A stretch of 7,546 bases of DNA from Coriobacteriia bacterium (GTDB lineage: Bacteria; Actinomycetota; Coriobacteriia; Coriobacteriales; UBA8131): positions 1 through 7,546 of the forward strand of contig WQXZ01000083.1 in assembly GCA_009781525.1 (NCBI GenBank), in the 5' to 3' direction. A model generated the notes under the pieces. It did not search any database. It saw only the letters and a list, made by a program, of their open reading frames with translations, and had not been told where the DNA came from. Made by a program: the position numbers and the translations under genes. This document shows, one piece after another, positions 1-6,576 of this stretch (its first letter is position 1; each line of letters starts with the position of its first letter).

Positions 1-2340
1 CGCCCTGGCTACCTCAAGTGGCTCTCCGTCTATCTGGGCATAGTAGTCGCCCATGATTCCCTGCAGGGCGGTGAACTCAACGACTGCGTTGGTCACCAGG
101 TCAGCTTTGGACAGGTATGCTGCTCGGACTGCGCGCTCTACTTGTTCATCGGTTATTGATAGTTGCTCGCGTGCCTGCTCAGACAGGGTCTTGGTCAGTG
201 CGACTATCCGGTCGGTCTTGGCTTTGAGGGTACCGAGTTTTTCATGGAAGACAACTTCTGCAAGCTGCTCGACCCGATCGCCAAGGGGGGTTTTCAGGTC
301 TTCCCTAAAGAAGAAGGTTGCATCCGACAGGCGTGGACGTACAACACGTTCATGCCCAAGTGCAATGTCGGAGTTATATGAAGGAGAACCGTTTGAAACA
401 ACAAGGAACTTGCTGGTCAGTTGGCGATTCTCATCGTAGACCGGAAAATAGCGCTGGTGCGAAAGAAGTGTGTCGATCAGGATCTCTTCTGGAACCTCTA
501 GATACTCTTCATCGAAGCTGGCAACCAAAGTGGTCGGAAACTCAATCAGATTGACTACTTCATCAAAGGTGCCTTTGGGCGTGTAGGCAAATAAGCCACT
601 TTCTTCTTCAAAGCGTTTGATCTGTGCTCTGATATGTCCAGCCCGCATGTCTGCAGAGGTAATAACCCAGGCTTTTGTCATGGCAGTCGCATATTCGTCA
701 GCAGTGGCGACCTCTATCGCGTCTGGAGCCAGCAGCCGATGACCGTAAGTGACCTTACCGCCAACCAACTCACCGAACTGAACCGGAATCAGGCGAGAGC
801 CCCAGAGCGCAAACAGCCAACGTACTGGTCGAGCAAAGGTTTCAGACCCTGATCCCCAGCGCTGAGCCTTTGTCCATTTAATAGCTTCGACTAATCCGGA
901 CAACACATCCGGCAGAATGGTCTCTGTTTTGCGTGCAAGCTGCTCAACAGTGGCGATCACATACTCGGTATCACCCTCTGTGGTTCGTGTTAAGTCGCGT
1001 ACATCGATACCCTTACCACGTGCAAATCCTTCAGCAGCTGCAGTAGGCTGACCATCAGCATCGAAAGCGATGCTGACTGCAGGGCCACGGAAGCGTTGTA
1101 CCAAAGCAACGGTTTCAGGAGCCAACCGCCTTACTTCTAAAACGATCCGGCGCGGAGTGCTGTATGTTGATATCGCTCCATGCTCAAGACGTGCTTCGGT
1201 CAATGCAGCCTCTGCCAGGCTTTTCAGCTGCTCGGTTGCAGCATAGAGTTGTGCTGACGGTATCTCTTCGACACCTATCTCAAAAATCAAAGTTGCCGGC
1301 TCAAACACTCTTGTGCTCGGGTGGCTGGCTGCGTCCGGCTCTTCCTGTGCGTCAACAGTGTCTGCCTCCGGTTGCTCGGATACCGCAGCCACATCTTCTG
1401 CAGCCACCGACACAGGTGCAGCCACATCGGATTCTTCGGCAGCGCTGGCTGGTTTGCGTCTTGCGGCCTGGTCTGCTGCAAGTGCTTTGGCAAGCTGACT
1501 GTAGTCTTCGCAGCATGCAGTAGCAAGCGTGCGTACTCTTAAGATATACCCTACTCGCTCAGTGACCGAGATTGCTTTTCTGGCATCAAGCAGGTTAAAC
1601 AGGTGCGAGCATTTCAAAACACAATCGAAGGCTGGCAATACAAGCTCGGCAGCCAGCAAGCGCTTGCACTCGGCTTCCCAGGCATCAAACTGATTGAATA
1701 GCATCGCAGTGTCGGCATATTCAAAATTATATGCGGAGAACTGCCGCTCATTTTCCAAGAAAACGTCGCCGTATGTGAAGATAGAACCATCCAGATCCTC
1801 TGCCCAGACCAGGTCGTAGACAGAATCGACACCCTGGATGTACATAGCCAGTCTTTCAAGTCCATAGGTGATCTCTACTGGAATCGGATTGCAGTCGATG
1901 CCTCCGACCTGCTGAAAATAGGTGAACTGGGTGACTTCCATACCGTTGAGCCAAACCTCCCAGCCTAACCCCCAGGCACCGAGAGTCGGAGACTCCCAGT
2001 CATCTTCGACAAAGCGAACATCGTGCTGTCGAGGCTCGATACCGATTGCCCTGAGCGAATCAAGGTAGAGTTCCTGGATGTTTGCAGGAGATGGTTTAAT
2101 CAGTACCTGGAACTGATAATAATGCTGTAAGCGGTTAGGGTTTTCTCCATATCGACCGTCCGTTGGACGACGGGAAGGTTGCACGTAGGCGGTTTTCCAT
2201 GTTCCTGGCCCGAGCGACCGTAAGGTTGTAGCTGGGTGAAAGGTGCCTGCTCCAACTTCGCTGTCATAAGGCTGCAAGATCACGCAACCTTCTGCTGCCC
2301 AAAAACGTTCTAGCTCCAGAATAATCTCCTGAAAGGTCAT
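1..2340 (-). CDS. glyQS: Glycyl-tRNA synthetase, fused alpha-beta chain (5' part; 3' end beyond window)
   Basis: Charges tRNA-Gly with glycine in the cytoplasm. The frame is open for 780 codons from the ATG at 2340 to the window edge, so roughly the last 250 residues are missing if the beta part has normal length. Residues 1-~290 match the catalytic alpha chain (GlyQ): QPYD at 23-26, QPSRRPTDGRYGENPNR at 54-70, YFQQVGG at 141-147. Residues ~293-345 are an Ala/Glu/Asp/Pro-rich linker. From ~350 the tRNA-binding beta chain (GlyS) begins with LIFEIGVEEIP, followed by GPAVSIAFDADGQPTAA around 419-435, RPVRWLFALWG at 504-514 and HQRYFPV at 628-634; the visible end carries LQGIMGDYY. No stop or restart lies between the parts, so this is one polypeptide, whereas many bacteria have separate glyQ and glyS. 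It starts 29 bp after lepB and is probably cotranscribed with it. The gap is too short for a T-box leader. Identity is very secure; only the 3' end is unseen. Confidence 0.97.
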   Translation of the reverse strand, partial: MTFQEIILELERFWAAEGCVILQPYDSEVGAGTFHPATTLRSLGPGTWKTAYVQPSRRPTDGRYGENPNRLQHYYQFQVLIKPSPANIQELYLDSLRAIGIEPRQHDVRFVEDDWESPTLGAWGLGWEVWLNGMEVTQFTYFQQVGGIDCNPIPVEITYGLERLAMYIQGVDSVYDLVWAEDLDGSIFTYGDVFLENERQFSAYNFEYADTAMLFNQFDAWEAECKRLLAAELVLPAFDCVLKCSHLFNLLDARKAISVTERVGYILRVRTLATACCEDYSQLAKALAADQAARRKPASAAEESDVAAPVSVAAEDVAAVSEQPEADTVDAQEEPDAASHPSTRVFEPATLIFEIGVEEIPSAQLYAATEQLKSLAEAALTEARLEHGAISTYSTPRRIVLEVRRLAPETVALVQRFRGPAVSIAFDADGQPTAAAEGFARGKGIDVRDLTRTTEGDTEYVIATVEQLARKTETILPDVLSGLVEAIKWTKAQRWGSGSETFARPVRWLFALWGSRLIPVQFGELVGGKVTYGHRLLAPDAIEVATADEYATAMTKAWVITSADMRAGHIRAQIKRFEEESGLFAYTPKGTFDEVVNLIEFPTTLVASFDEEYLEVPEEILIDTLLSHQRYFPVYDENRQLTSKFLVVSNGSPSYNSDIALGHERVVRPRLSDATFFFREDLKTPLGDRVEQLAEVVFHEKLGTLKAKTDRIVALTKTLSEQAREQLSITDEQVERAVRAAYLSKADLVTNAVVEFTALQGIMGDYYAQIDGEPLEVARA

Positions 2341-2347
2341 CCGTGCT

Positions 2348-2353
2348 CTCCTT
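2348..2353 (-). promoter_or_regulatory. Ribosome-binding site of glyQS
   Basis: On the minus strand AAGGAG lies 7 nt before the ATG at 2340. This supports that start, and the protein beginning MTFQEIILELERFW is the expected GlyQ N-terminus. The site lies in the 29-bp lepB-glyQS gap, so translation is initiated independently although transcription is probably shared. Confidence 0.8.
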
Positions 2354-2369
2354 CTGTCAGTATTAATGT

Positions 2370-2993
2370 CTAATTCAGGCCGCTGAAGTGCTCAGGCGGC
2401 CACAACACCAAGAGACCTCGTCCTGTTATGAGGTCAACATCAACAGAGCCGAAATAGCGGCTATCTGCCGAATCAGTACGATTGTCTCCCATCACCCACA
2501 TGTGCCCTTCAGGCACTGTGTAGGGATACTCTATTGTTATGTCCCTTCTTGGTATCAGCTCATATGTAGGTCGCCCAAGCGTATATGGTTCGTCAAGCAA
2601 GATGCCGTCAACATAGACTTTACCTCCTTTGATGTCGACGGTCTGCCCACCAAGAGCAATGACCCGCTTGATCAAGGTTCGATCCTGTCCGACGGGATCT
2701 AGGAATGTCACAATTTCGAACTGCTTTACCTCGGAGAAGTACAGACTGATCTTCTCTGCAACAATTCTATCGTTGACGGCGATAGTTGGCGACATTGACC
2801 CAGTGGGAACCTCATACACATCAATAACGAAGAGCTTTAAAGCTGTTACACAGAACACAGCAAGAGCTATCGTCAGTACGAAGCTGATCACCTCGCGAAA
2901 AAGTGAACGCTTCTTATTTGTCCATGGCGCCTCAGGGGGCCAACGATATACGGTAACCTGGCGTTCTGAACTATTATCCTCTGCTCTGTTCAT
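2370..2993 (-). CDS. lepB: Signal peptidase I (membrane serine protease)
   Basis: Cleaves signal peptides from exported proteins at the outer face of the cytoplasmic membrane. Using the ATG at 2993 the protein has 207 residues: a short polar N-terminus, one hydrophobic segment at ~35-56, then the catalytic ectodomain. The S26 family marks are present: PTGSMSPT with nucleophile Ser66, RTLIKRVIALGGQ with general base Lys109, and GDNRTDSADSRYFGSV starting at 169. The frame extends 10 codons upstream to a GTG at 3023, but the ATG is preferred because it overlaps the trmD stop by 4 bp (ATGA, 2990-2993) and has a purine-rich GAAGAGAG just upstream. That arrangement implies translational coupling to trmD. 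lepB next to trmD is familiar from actinobacteria. The single membrane anchor is of the Gram-positive type. Confidence 0.96.
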   Translation of the reverse strand: MNRAEDNSSERQVTVYRWPPEAPWTNKKRSLFREVISFVLTIALAVFCVTALKLFVIDVYEVPTGSMSPTIAVNDRIVAEKISLYFSEVKQFEIVTFLDPVGQDRTLIKRVIALGGQTVDIKGGKVYVDGILLDEPYTLGRPTYELIPRRDITIEYPYTVPEGHMWVMGDNRTDSADSRYFGSVDVDLITGRGLLVLWPPEHFSGLN

Positions 2994-3847
2994 TTTTCTC
3001 TCTTCATATGCTCTGACAACCACTCACGCTCTTCATCATCCAAATCTGCATGTAATAGCAAGTCAGGACGTAATTCTGCAGTTCTGATTATAGACTGTTC
3101 GCGCCTCCATTGCCTGATTGCAGCGTGATTTCCGCTGAGCAGAATCTCCGGAACAGACATTCCCCGATACTCTGCTGGCCGTGTGTACTGAGGATATTCC
3201 AGCAACATGTCGGTGAAGCTGTCGTCTACAGCTGAGCGTTCGTCACCTAAGACACCAGGCAGCAGCCGACAAATAGCGTCAATTACACACATTGCAACCA
3301 GCTCACCACCTGTCAGAATAAAGTCCCCGAGTGAGATGATGCGGTCAGCGCGCTGGTAGACCCTCTCATCGAAGCCTTCATAGTGTCCGCAGACCATGAT
3401 CAGATGCGGTAGTTCGGCTAGTTCACGCGCCATTGCCTGATCGAAGCGCTCGCCGAATGGAGCGAAAAAGATGACCTGAGCGGGCGTGGTGGGGGTTCGA
3501 GCGGGGGCGGTAGAGCTGGGCGCGGCGGCGGCGGGGGCGGTGGGGGTTCGAGCGGGAGCGGTAGAGCTGGGGGCAGAAAGCTCCGGGGAACTGACCTCCC
3601 GACGCTCGCTTGCCTCTAGGAAATCCAGAGCTTCGAAGACTGGCTCTACCTTCATGAGCAACCCCTGTCCACCTCCATAGGGTTCATCGTCTGTTGTACG
3701 GTGACGGTCGTGGGTGAAGTCACGTAGGTCGTGGTTAATCAGCTCAAGTAAACCGGCTGAGCGTGCTCGCCCGATGATGGAGCTATCAACAGCACTGGCT
3801 GAACCAGAGAATAATTGCGGGAAAACCGAGATTGTCTCGATTCTCAT
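2990..3847 (-). CDS. trmD: tRNA (guanine-N1)-methyltransferase with a repeat-bearing insertion
   Basis: Uses S-adenosylmethionine to make m1G37 next to the anticodon, which prevents +1 frameshifting; the family acts as a homodimer with a trefoil-knot (SPOUT) fold. The 285-residue protein is longer than the usual ~230-255. Seen: the N-terminal RDFTHDRHRTTDDEPYGGG (42-60), CGHYEGFDER (153-162), knot loop LTGGELVAM (178-186), and RLLPGVLG with AVDDSF; Arg194 and Asp209 align by eye with catalytic Arg154 and Asp169 of E. coli TrmD. The extra length sits at about 84-124, just before the strand VIFFAPFGERFDQ, and consists of Ala, Pro, Ser and Thr with a 15-residue unit present twice. Catalytic motifs are intact and the frame is open, so it looks functional. 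The start ATG overlaps the rimM stop (ATGA, 3844-3847), with GGAG 8 nt upstream. Confidence 0.97.
   Translation of the reverse strand: MRIETISVFPQLFSGSASAVDSSIIGRARSAGLLELINHDLRDFTHDRHRTTDDEPYGGGQGLLMKVEPVFEALDFLEASERREVSSPELSAPSSTAPARTPTAPAAAAPSSTAPARTPTTPAQVIFFAPFGERFDQAMARELAELPHLIMVCGHYEGFDERVYQRADRIISLGDFILTGGELVAMCVIDAICRLLPGVLGDERSAVDDSFTDMLLEYPQYTRPAEYRGMSVPEILLSGNHAAIRQWRREQSIIRTAELRPDLLLHADLDDEEREWLSEHMKREK
3480..3571. repeat. Imperfect 51-bp-period direct repeat inside trmD
   Basis: Two 41-bp copies, 3480-3520 and 3531-3571, agree at 38 of 41 positions by my alignment (differences at 3485/3536, 3487/3538, 3506/3557); the core from 3488 and 3539 is 33 bp with one mismatch. The period is 51 bp, exactly 17 codons, so the trmD frame is kept. 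The copies encode APSSTAPARTPT with APA or TPA following. Between them is a run of GGC units. The plus strand here is strongly G-rich with many runs of three to five G, and the local G+C is far above that of the flanking trmD sequence. Looks like a slippage or duplication product; copy number may vary between strains. Confidence 0.93.
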
Positions 3848-4413
3848 TTATTCAGCTCCAATAATCCTGCGGGAAGATCGACATTGACTATCGAGTCGTC
3901 CCAGCTCTCGACGAAAGCCTCCACTGCTGGCACCAGCACCTGACCGTATGGACCGTCAAGTGTCCAGAGAACCTGAGGGGTAGCTCTGGATTCTTCGATA
4001 ATCGAACCGATGTAGCCATGCTCCTGGTCATAGACCTTAAGCCCAACCGCATTTGGCGGAATCGGTTGATCTTCGGCAGACAATGCCTGCTGGGATGATC
4101 GATATAGTAAAGACCGATCGCTTGACTCTTGGTCAATCAAGCAGTCTTCTTCATCTGCAAGTAAGAAGCGGCCAATCAGACTGGTTGCTGCGGCTCGATC
4201 GTTTACTCCCTCAAGCATCAGCCATGGAGCCTCATAGCTTCCACGCTGTGAGACGATTGCTGTTTGGCGAACTCCCTCCAGTGTCGGTGGGACAACCCAG
4301 AGCTTAGCTCCAGGGCGTAGGCTATGAAATAAGCCATCGATATCATAGATCTCTATCTCGCCCTTGATTCCGCGCGAGCGAATGATTCCTGCGATTGTCT
4401 TATATTGAATCAT
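3844..4413 (-). CDS. rimM: 16S rRNA processing / 30S maturation factor RimM
   Basis: Helps assemble the 30S head by binding near uS19 and assisting 16S rRNA maturation. The chosen 189-residue protein has the N-terminal RimM domain, starting MIQYKTIAGIIRSRGIKGE (matching the family's GRI-HGI-GEV pattern) and running to ~90, then a variable connector (~91-118) and a C-terminal PRC-barrel (~121-185) with VGLKVYD, YIGSIIE and VLVPAVEAFV. The frame could extend 17 codons to a TTG at 4464, but those residues (MLQFQSFGRQ...) have no family counterpart and no ribosome-binding site, while the ATG at 4413 has GGTGGAG close by. The stop overlaps the trmD start by 4 bp. The 77-nt gap from khpA is the longest within the rpsP-lepB operon. 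RimM next to TrmD is a very conserved pairing. Confidence 0.94.
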   Translation of the reverse strand: MIQYKTIAGIIRSRGIKGEIEIYDIDGLFHSLRPGAKLWVVPPTLEGVRQTAIVSQRGSYEAPWLMLEGVNDRAAATSLIGRFLLADEEDCLIDQESSDRSLLYRSSQQALSAEDQPIPPNAVGLKVYDQEHGYIGSIIEESRATPQVLWTLDGPYGQVLVPAVEAFVESWDDSIVNVDLPAGLLELNK

Positions 4414-4416
4414 GTG

Positions 4417-4479
4417 CTCCACCGAATCAGAGACTTGGCGACCAAAACTTTGGAACTGTAACAACTAAACGATTCCGGT
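4417..4479 (-). promoter_or_regulatory. rimM ribosome-binding site with possible long-range stem
   Basis: GGTGGAG (4417-4423, minus strand) lies 3 nt before the rimM ATG. In the same 77-nt gap ACCGGAATC (4471-4479) can pair with GATTCGGT (4421-4428) if one base is bulged. The 3' arm includes the GGT of the ribosome-binding site, so the stem, if formed, would partly hide it. A small internal hairpin (CCAA/TTGG within 4442-4453) could form in the 42-nt loop. The site is clear; the regulatory structure is only an inference from complementarity. Confidence 0.35.
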
Positions 4480-4490
4480 AACAGCGATCT

Positions 4491-4745
4491 TCAGCTGTCT
4501 ATCTCTACGTCAACCCGGTCAATACCGTCAATGAAGGCAGCAGACCTGGCCAGTGTGCGAATCGCTTTGATAACACGACCATTGCTGCCGATTATCTTGC
4601 TGATATCCTCATCAGCAACCATTATCTCAATCAGGAGTCCGCCATCACTTGATGTCGATCGTATCTCTACCTGATCAGCTTGATCAACCAGCGAGCTGAC
4701 GATATGTTCAACTAACGAGCTTACATCTCGTTTGCTTTCGTCCAT
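4491..4745 (-). CDS. khpA: Small KH-domain RNA-binding protein (KhpA/YlqC type)
   Basis: An 84-residue single KH domain. The RNA-contacting loop reads IIGSNGRVIKAIR, with the GxxG motif GSNG at 53-56; preceding strands (VEIRSTS, LLIEIMVADED) and the following helix fit the fold, and the length fits the family. Relatives bind RNA with partner KhpB and affect cell elongation and division in Gram-positive bacteria; the target here is unknown. The ATG at 4745 overlaps the rpsP TAA by one base (TAATG), indicating translational coupling, and AGGAAGG lies about 10 nt upstream. Its position between rpsP and rimM is the usual one in Firmicutes and Actinobacteria and supports the assignment. The family is certain; the gene name follows Firmicutes usage. 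Confidence 0.92.
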   Translation of the reverse strand: MDESKRDVSSLVEHIVSSLVDQADQVEIRSTSSDGGLLIEIMVADEDISKIIGSNGRVIKAIRTLARSAAFIDGIDRVDVEIDS

Positions 4746-4993
4746 TACTCTGCAGCCTTCCTGGCTTTCTCAATCAGGATGGCAACCCTATCAGTAGGCT
4801 GGGCGCCATTCTTTAACCAAGCGTCGATCTTATCCAGATCTAAATCGATGTATGCGGGGTCTACCAATGGGTTATATCTACCAACCTGCTCGATAAAACG
4901 GCCATCTCGCCGTGCTCGAGCGTCGGCTACAACAACACGATAATACGGTCTCTTCTTGGCGCCATGACGCGCTAGTCTAATCTTTACAGCCAA
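4745..4993 (-). CDS. rpsP: 30S ribosomal protein bS16
   Basis: Structural protein of the small subunit body, needed for 30S assembly. The 82-residue sequence begins MAVKIRLARHGAKKRPYYRVVVAD and contains FIEQVGRYNP and DAWLKNGAQPTDRV, all hallmark positions of bS16, at normal length. The start codon is TTG (4991-4993); no ATG fits, because the conserved MAVKIRL begins exactly at this TTG, and a strong ribosome-binding site stands 6 nt upstream. It is the first gene of the rpsP-khpA-rimM-trmD-lepB block, lying 111 bp after rpoD, and its stop overlaps the khpA start. Confidence 0.97.
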   Translation of the reverse strand: MAVKIRLARHGAKKRPYYRVVVADARARRDGRFIEQVGRYNPLVDPAYIDLDLDKIDAWLKNGAQPTDRVAILIEKARKAAE

Positions 4994-4999
4994 AATGAA

Positions 5000-5005
5000 C
5001 TCCTT
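5000..5005 (-). promoter_or_regulatory. Strong ribosome-binding site fixing the rpsP TTG start
   Basis: AAGGAG on the minus strand, six nucleotides from TTG at 4993. It is complementary to the canonical 16S rRNA 3' end and decides the start: a near-ideal site probably compensates for the weak start codon of a highly expressed ribosomal protein gene. Confidence 0.85.
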
Positions 5006-5030
5006 GTTCTTCGGTTTATTGCGAGCGTAT

Positions 5031-5060
5031 ATAATAGCGCATGCTCATTGCATGTTGCAC
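5031..5060 (-). promoter_or_regulatory. Possible rpsP operon promoter with inverted repeat in the spacer
   Basis: TATTAT (5031-5036, minus strand) differs from the -10 consensus at one position. A -35 at normal distance is poor: TGCAAC at 17 nt or GTGCAA at 18 nt spacing. The spacer holds CATGC-AATGA-GCATG (5040-5054), a perfect 5-bp inverted repeat around 5 nt that could be an operator. Transcription would begin near 5023, giving a leader of about 30 nt that includes the ribosome-binding site. Judged by eye only; the weak -35 keeps confidence low. Confidence 0.35.
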
Positions 5061-5104
5061 ACTTCGCTTTGGTTTACTACCATCATCGGTTTCAAGTCAA
5101 AGCT

Positions 5105-6550
5105 TTACTCGACAAAATCCTTCAATTTCGATGACCTGGCAGGGTGGCGCAGTTTTGCCAAGGTCTTGCTTTCGATCTGGCGGATGCGCTCGCGTGTCAC
5201 TCCGAACTCATGACCGACTTCTTCTAAGGTTCGCGGACGACCGTCATCCAGCCCGAAGCGTAGAGAAATCACCTTTCTCTCTCGTTCAGCCAGACTATCC
5301 AAGACTTTTGTCAGCTGCTCTTTGAGCATCGTAAACGAAGCTGCTTCAGGCGGTTGCTCAGCAGTTCGATCCTCTAAGAAATCACCTAGCTGGCTGTCTT
5401 CTTCTTCGCCAATGGGCGTCTCAAGGGATACCGGCTCCTGCGAGATCTTTTGGATCTCACGGATACGCTCAGCTGTCATGCCCATCTCTTCGCCGACCTC
5501 ATCAGCCGTTGGTTCGCGGCCAAGCCGTTGCAGCAGCTGCCTCTGGATGCGTACCATCTTATTGATAGTCTCAACCATATGTACTGGAATCCTGATAGTA
5601 CGGGCCTGATCAGCAATGGCTCTAGTGATAGCCTGCCTGATCCACCAGGTGGCATAGGTCGAGAACTTGAAGCCTTTCTTATAGTCGAATTTCTCGACCG
5701 CCCTGATCAAACCGAGGTTACCTTCTTGGATCAGATCCAAGAAAAGCATACCGCGCCCGACGTAGCGCTTGGCAATGGACACAACCAGCCTGAGGTTTGC
5801 CTCAATCAGTTGCTGCTTAGCGTCCAGACCCATCTGCTCAACTCTACCCAGTCGGCGCTTTTCGGTTCGAGAAAGCTCTTTGCCTTTGCTCTCAGCATCA
5901 TCCAGCTGCGCAGTTGCTTCCAGCCCGGCTTCGATTTTCATTGCCAGGTCGATTTCTTCAGCTGCAGTCAGCAGACGAACCTTACCGATCTCTTTCAGGT
6001 ACATCCGAACCGGATCACCAGTCAGCATAACTGTCCCGGTATCGCTGGCAATCCGTCGCCTGGGGCTTTTCTTTGACCGCTCGGGCTGAGCAGAAAGAAC
6101 CATCTCAACGCTCTCAGCGCTCTTCAGCTCATCTTCTGGAATGCTATCTAAGATGTCGTCCGTATCATCGAACTCACCGGTCAGGTCAGCGGATAAATCG
6201 TCCAAGCCAGAAACATCGCTGCTACCTATCGCCCCATTCGGAGGTTCCGAGTCACCTTCGTCATCATCGTCGCTCTCTTCGATCGCAGCCAGCAAGGTGA
6301 TTTTCTGCTCAGCCAAGAACTTCTCGACTGCCAGTGATTGCGTTGTGTCAAGCGTGTAGTCACCCAATGCAGAGTTCAACTCCTCAGGACTGACAGCACC
6401 TACCCCGGTGAACTTAGCGACCACAGCGGTAAGCTCTGTTTCAAGCATCTCTAACTCTGCTGGCAAAGTAAATGTCTCTGAGCTGTCAACCACGAGAACA
6501 TCGGTTTCTTTTTCAGATTTCTTTTTTGCTGTAGCTTTCTTCTCTGCCAC
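5105..6550 (-). CDS. rpoD: Primary RNA polymerase sigma factor (sigma-70, RpoD/SigA)
   Basis: Directs core RNA polymerase to housekeeping promoters. The 481 residues show: a Lys/Ala-rich N-terminus; a region 1.1-like segment (~30-92); an acidic, Asp/Glu/Ser-rich stretch (~91-145); region 1.2 from ~177 (GDPVRMYLKEIGKV, 178-191); a short non-conserved part (~212-245); regions 2.1-2.4 at ~246-325, including NLRLVVSIAKRYVGRG, DLIQEGNLGLIRAVEKFDY, FSTYATWWIRQAITRAI; region 3 (~330-395) with EPVSLETPIGEEEDS; and region 4 (~412-481) with LRFGLDDGRPRTLEEVG and the DNA-binding helix VTRERIRQIESKTLAKLRHP. The GTG start at 6550 has AAGGGAG nearby, and the ATG at about 6574 is in another frame. It follows dnaG, the classical macromolecular-synthesis order. 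The intact 1.1-like region and full region 4 mark it as the essential primary sigma rather than an alternative one. Confidence 0.98.
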   Translation of the reverse strand: MAEKKATAKKKSEKETDVLVVDSSETFTLPAELEMLETELTAVVAKFTGVGAVSPEELNSALGDYTLDTTQSLAVEKFLAEQKITLLAAIEESDDDDEGDSEPPNGAIGSSDVSGLDDLSADLTGEFDDTDDILDSIPEDELKSAESVEMVLSAQPERSKKSPRRRIASDTGTVMLTGDPVRMYLKEIGKVRLLTAAEEIDLAMKIEAGLEATAQLDDAESKGKELSRTEKRRLGRVEQMGLDAKQQLIEANLRLVVSIAKRYVGRGMLFLDLIQEGNLGLIRAVEKFDYKKGFKFSTYATWWIRQAITRAIADQARTIRIPVHMVETINKMVRIQRQLLQRLGREPTADEVGEEMGMTAERIREIQKISQEPVSLETPIGEEEDSQLGDFLEDRTAEQPPEAASFTMLKEQLTKVLDSLAERERKVISLRFGLDDGRPRTLEEVGHEFGVTRERIRQIESKTLAKLRHPARSSKLKDFVE

Positions 6551-6553
6551 TGT

Positions 6554-6560
6554 CTCCCTT
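6554..6560 (-). promoter_or_regulatory. Ribosome-binding site of rpoD (GTG start)
   Basis: AAGGGAG on the minus strand, its AAGG core 6 nt from GTG 6548-6550. A CTCC at 6566-6569 (minus strand) can pair with the GGAG of this site across 8 nt, a weak 4-bp hairpin that could damp initiation. GTG plus an imperfect site suggests modest translation of the sigma factor. Confidence 0.6.
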
Positions 6561-6576
6561 TCTCTGGAGGTTTCAT

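Noticed and set aside
53..439. Plus-strand open frame opposite the glyQS beta part
   Set aside because: The minus strand codes for conserved GlyS sequence throughout; the plus-strand product is Ser/Arg-rich and unlike any family I know.
2994..3023. Longer lepB start at GTG 3023
   Set aside because: It would overlap trmD by 34 bp; the ATG at 2993 in an ATGA overlap with a purine-rich site is more natural.
2629..3087. Plus-strand open frame of 152 codons opposite lepB and the end of trmD
   Set aside because: Antisense to two well-conserved genes; its composition mirrors their codons and there is no recognisable domain.
3845..4464. Longer rimM start at TTG 4464
   Set aside because: The 17 extra residues match nothing in RimM and no ribosome-binding site precedes the TTG; ATG at 4413 fits the family.
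5072..5100. TTGACT at 5095-5100 as the -35 of an rpsP promoter
   Set aside because: Good -35, but sequences 16-18 nt further (AGTAAA, GTAAAC, TAAACC) match the -10 consensus at no more than three positions.
5450..6076. Long plus-strand open frame (208 codons) opposite rpoD
   Set aside because: It lies wholly antisense to the conserved regions 1.2-3 of rpoD, resembles no family and has no ribosome-binding site; a shadow of the real gene.
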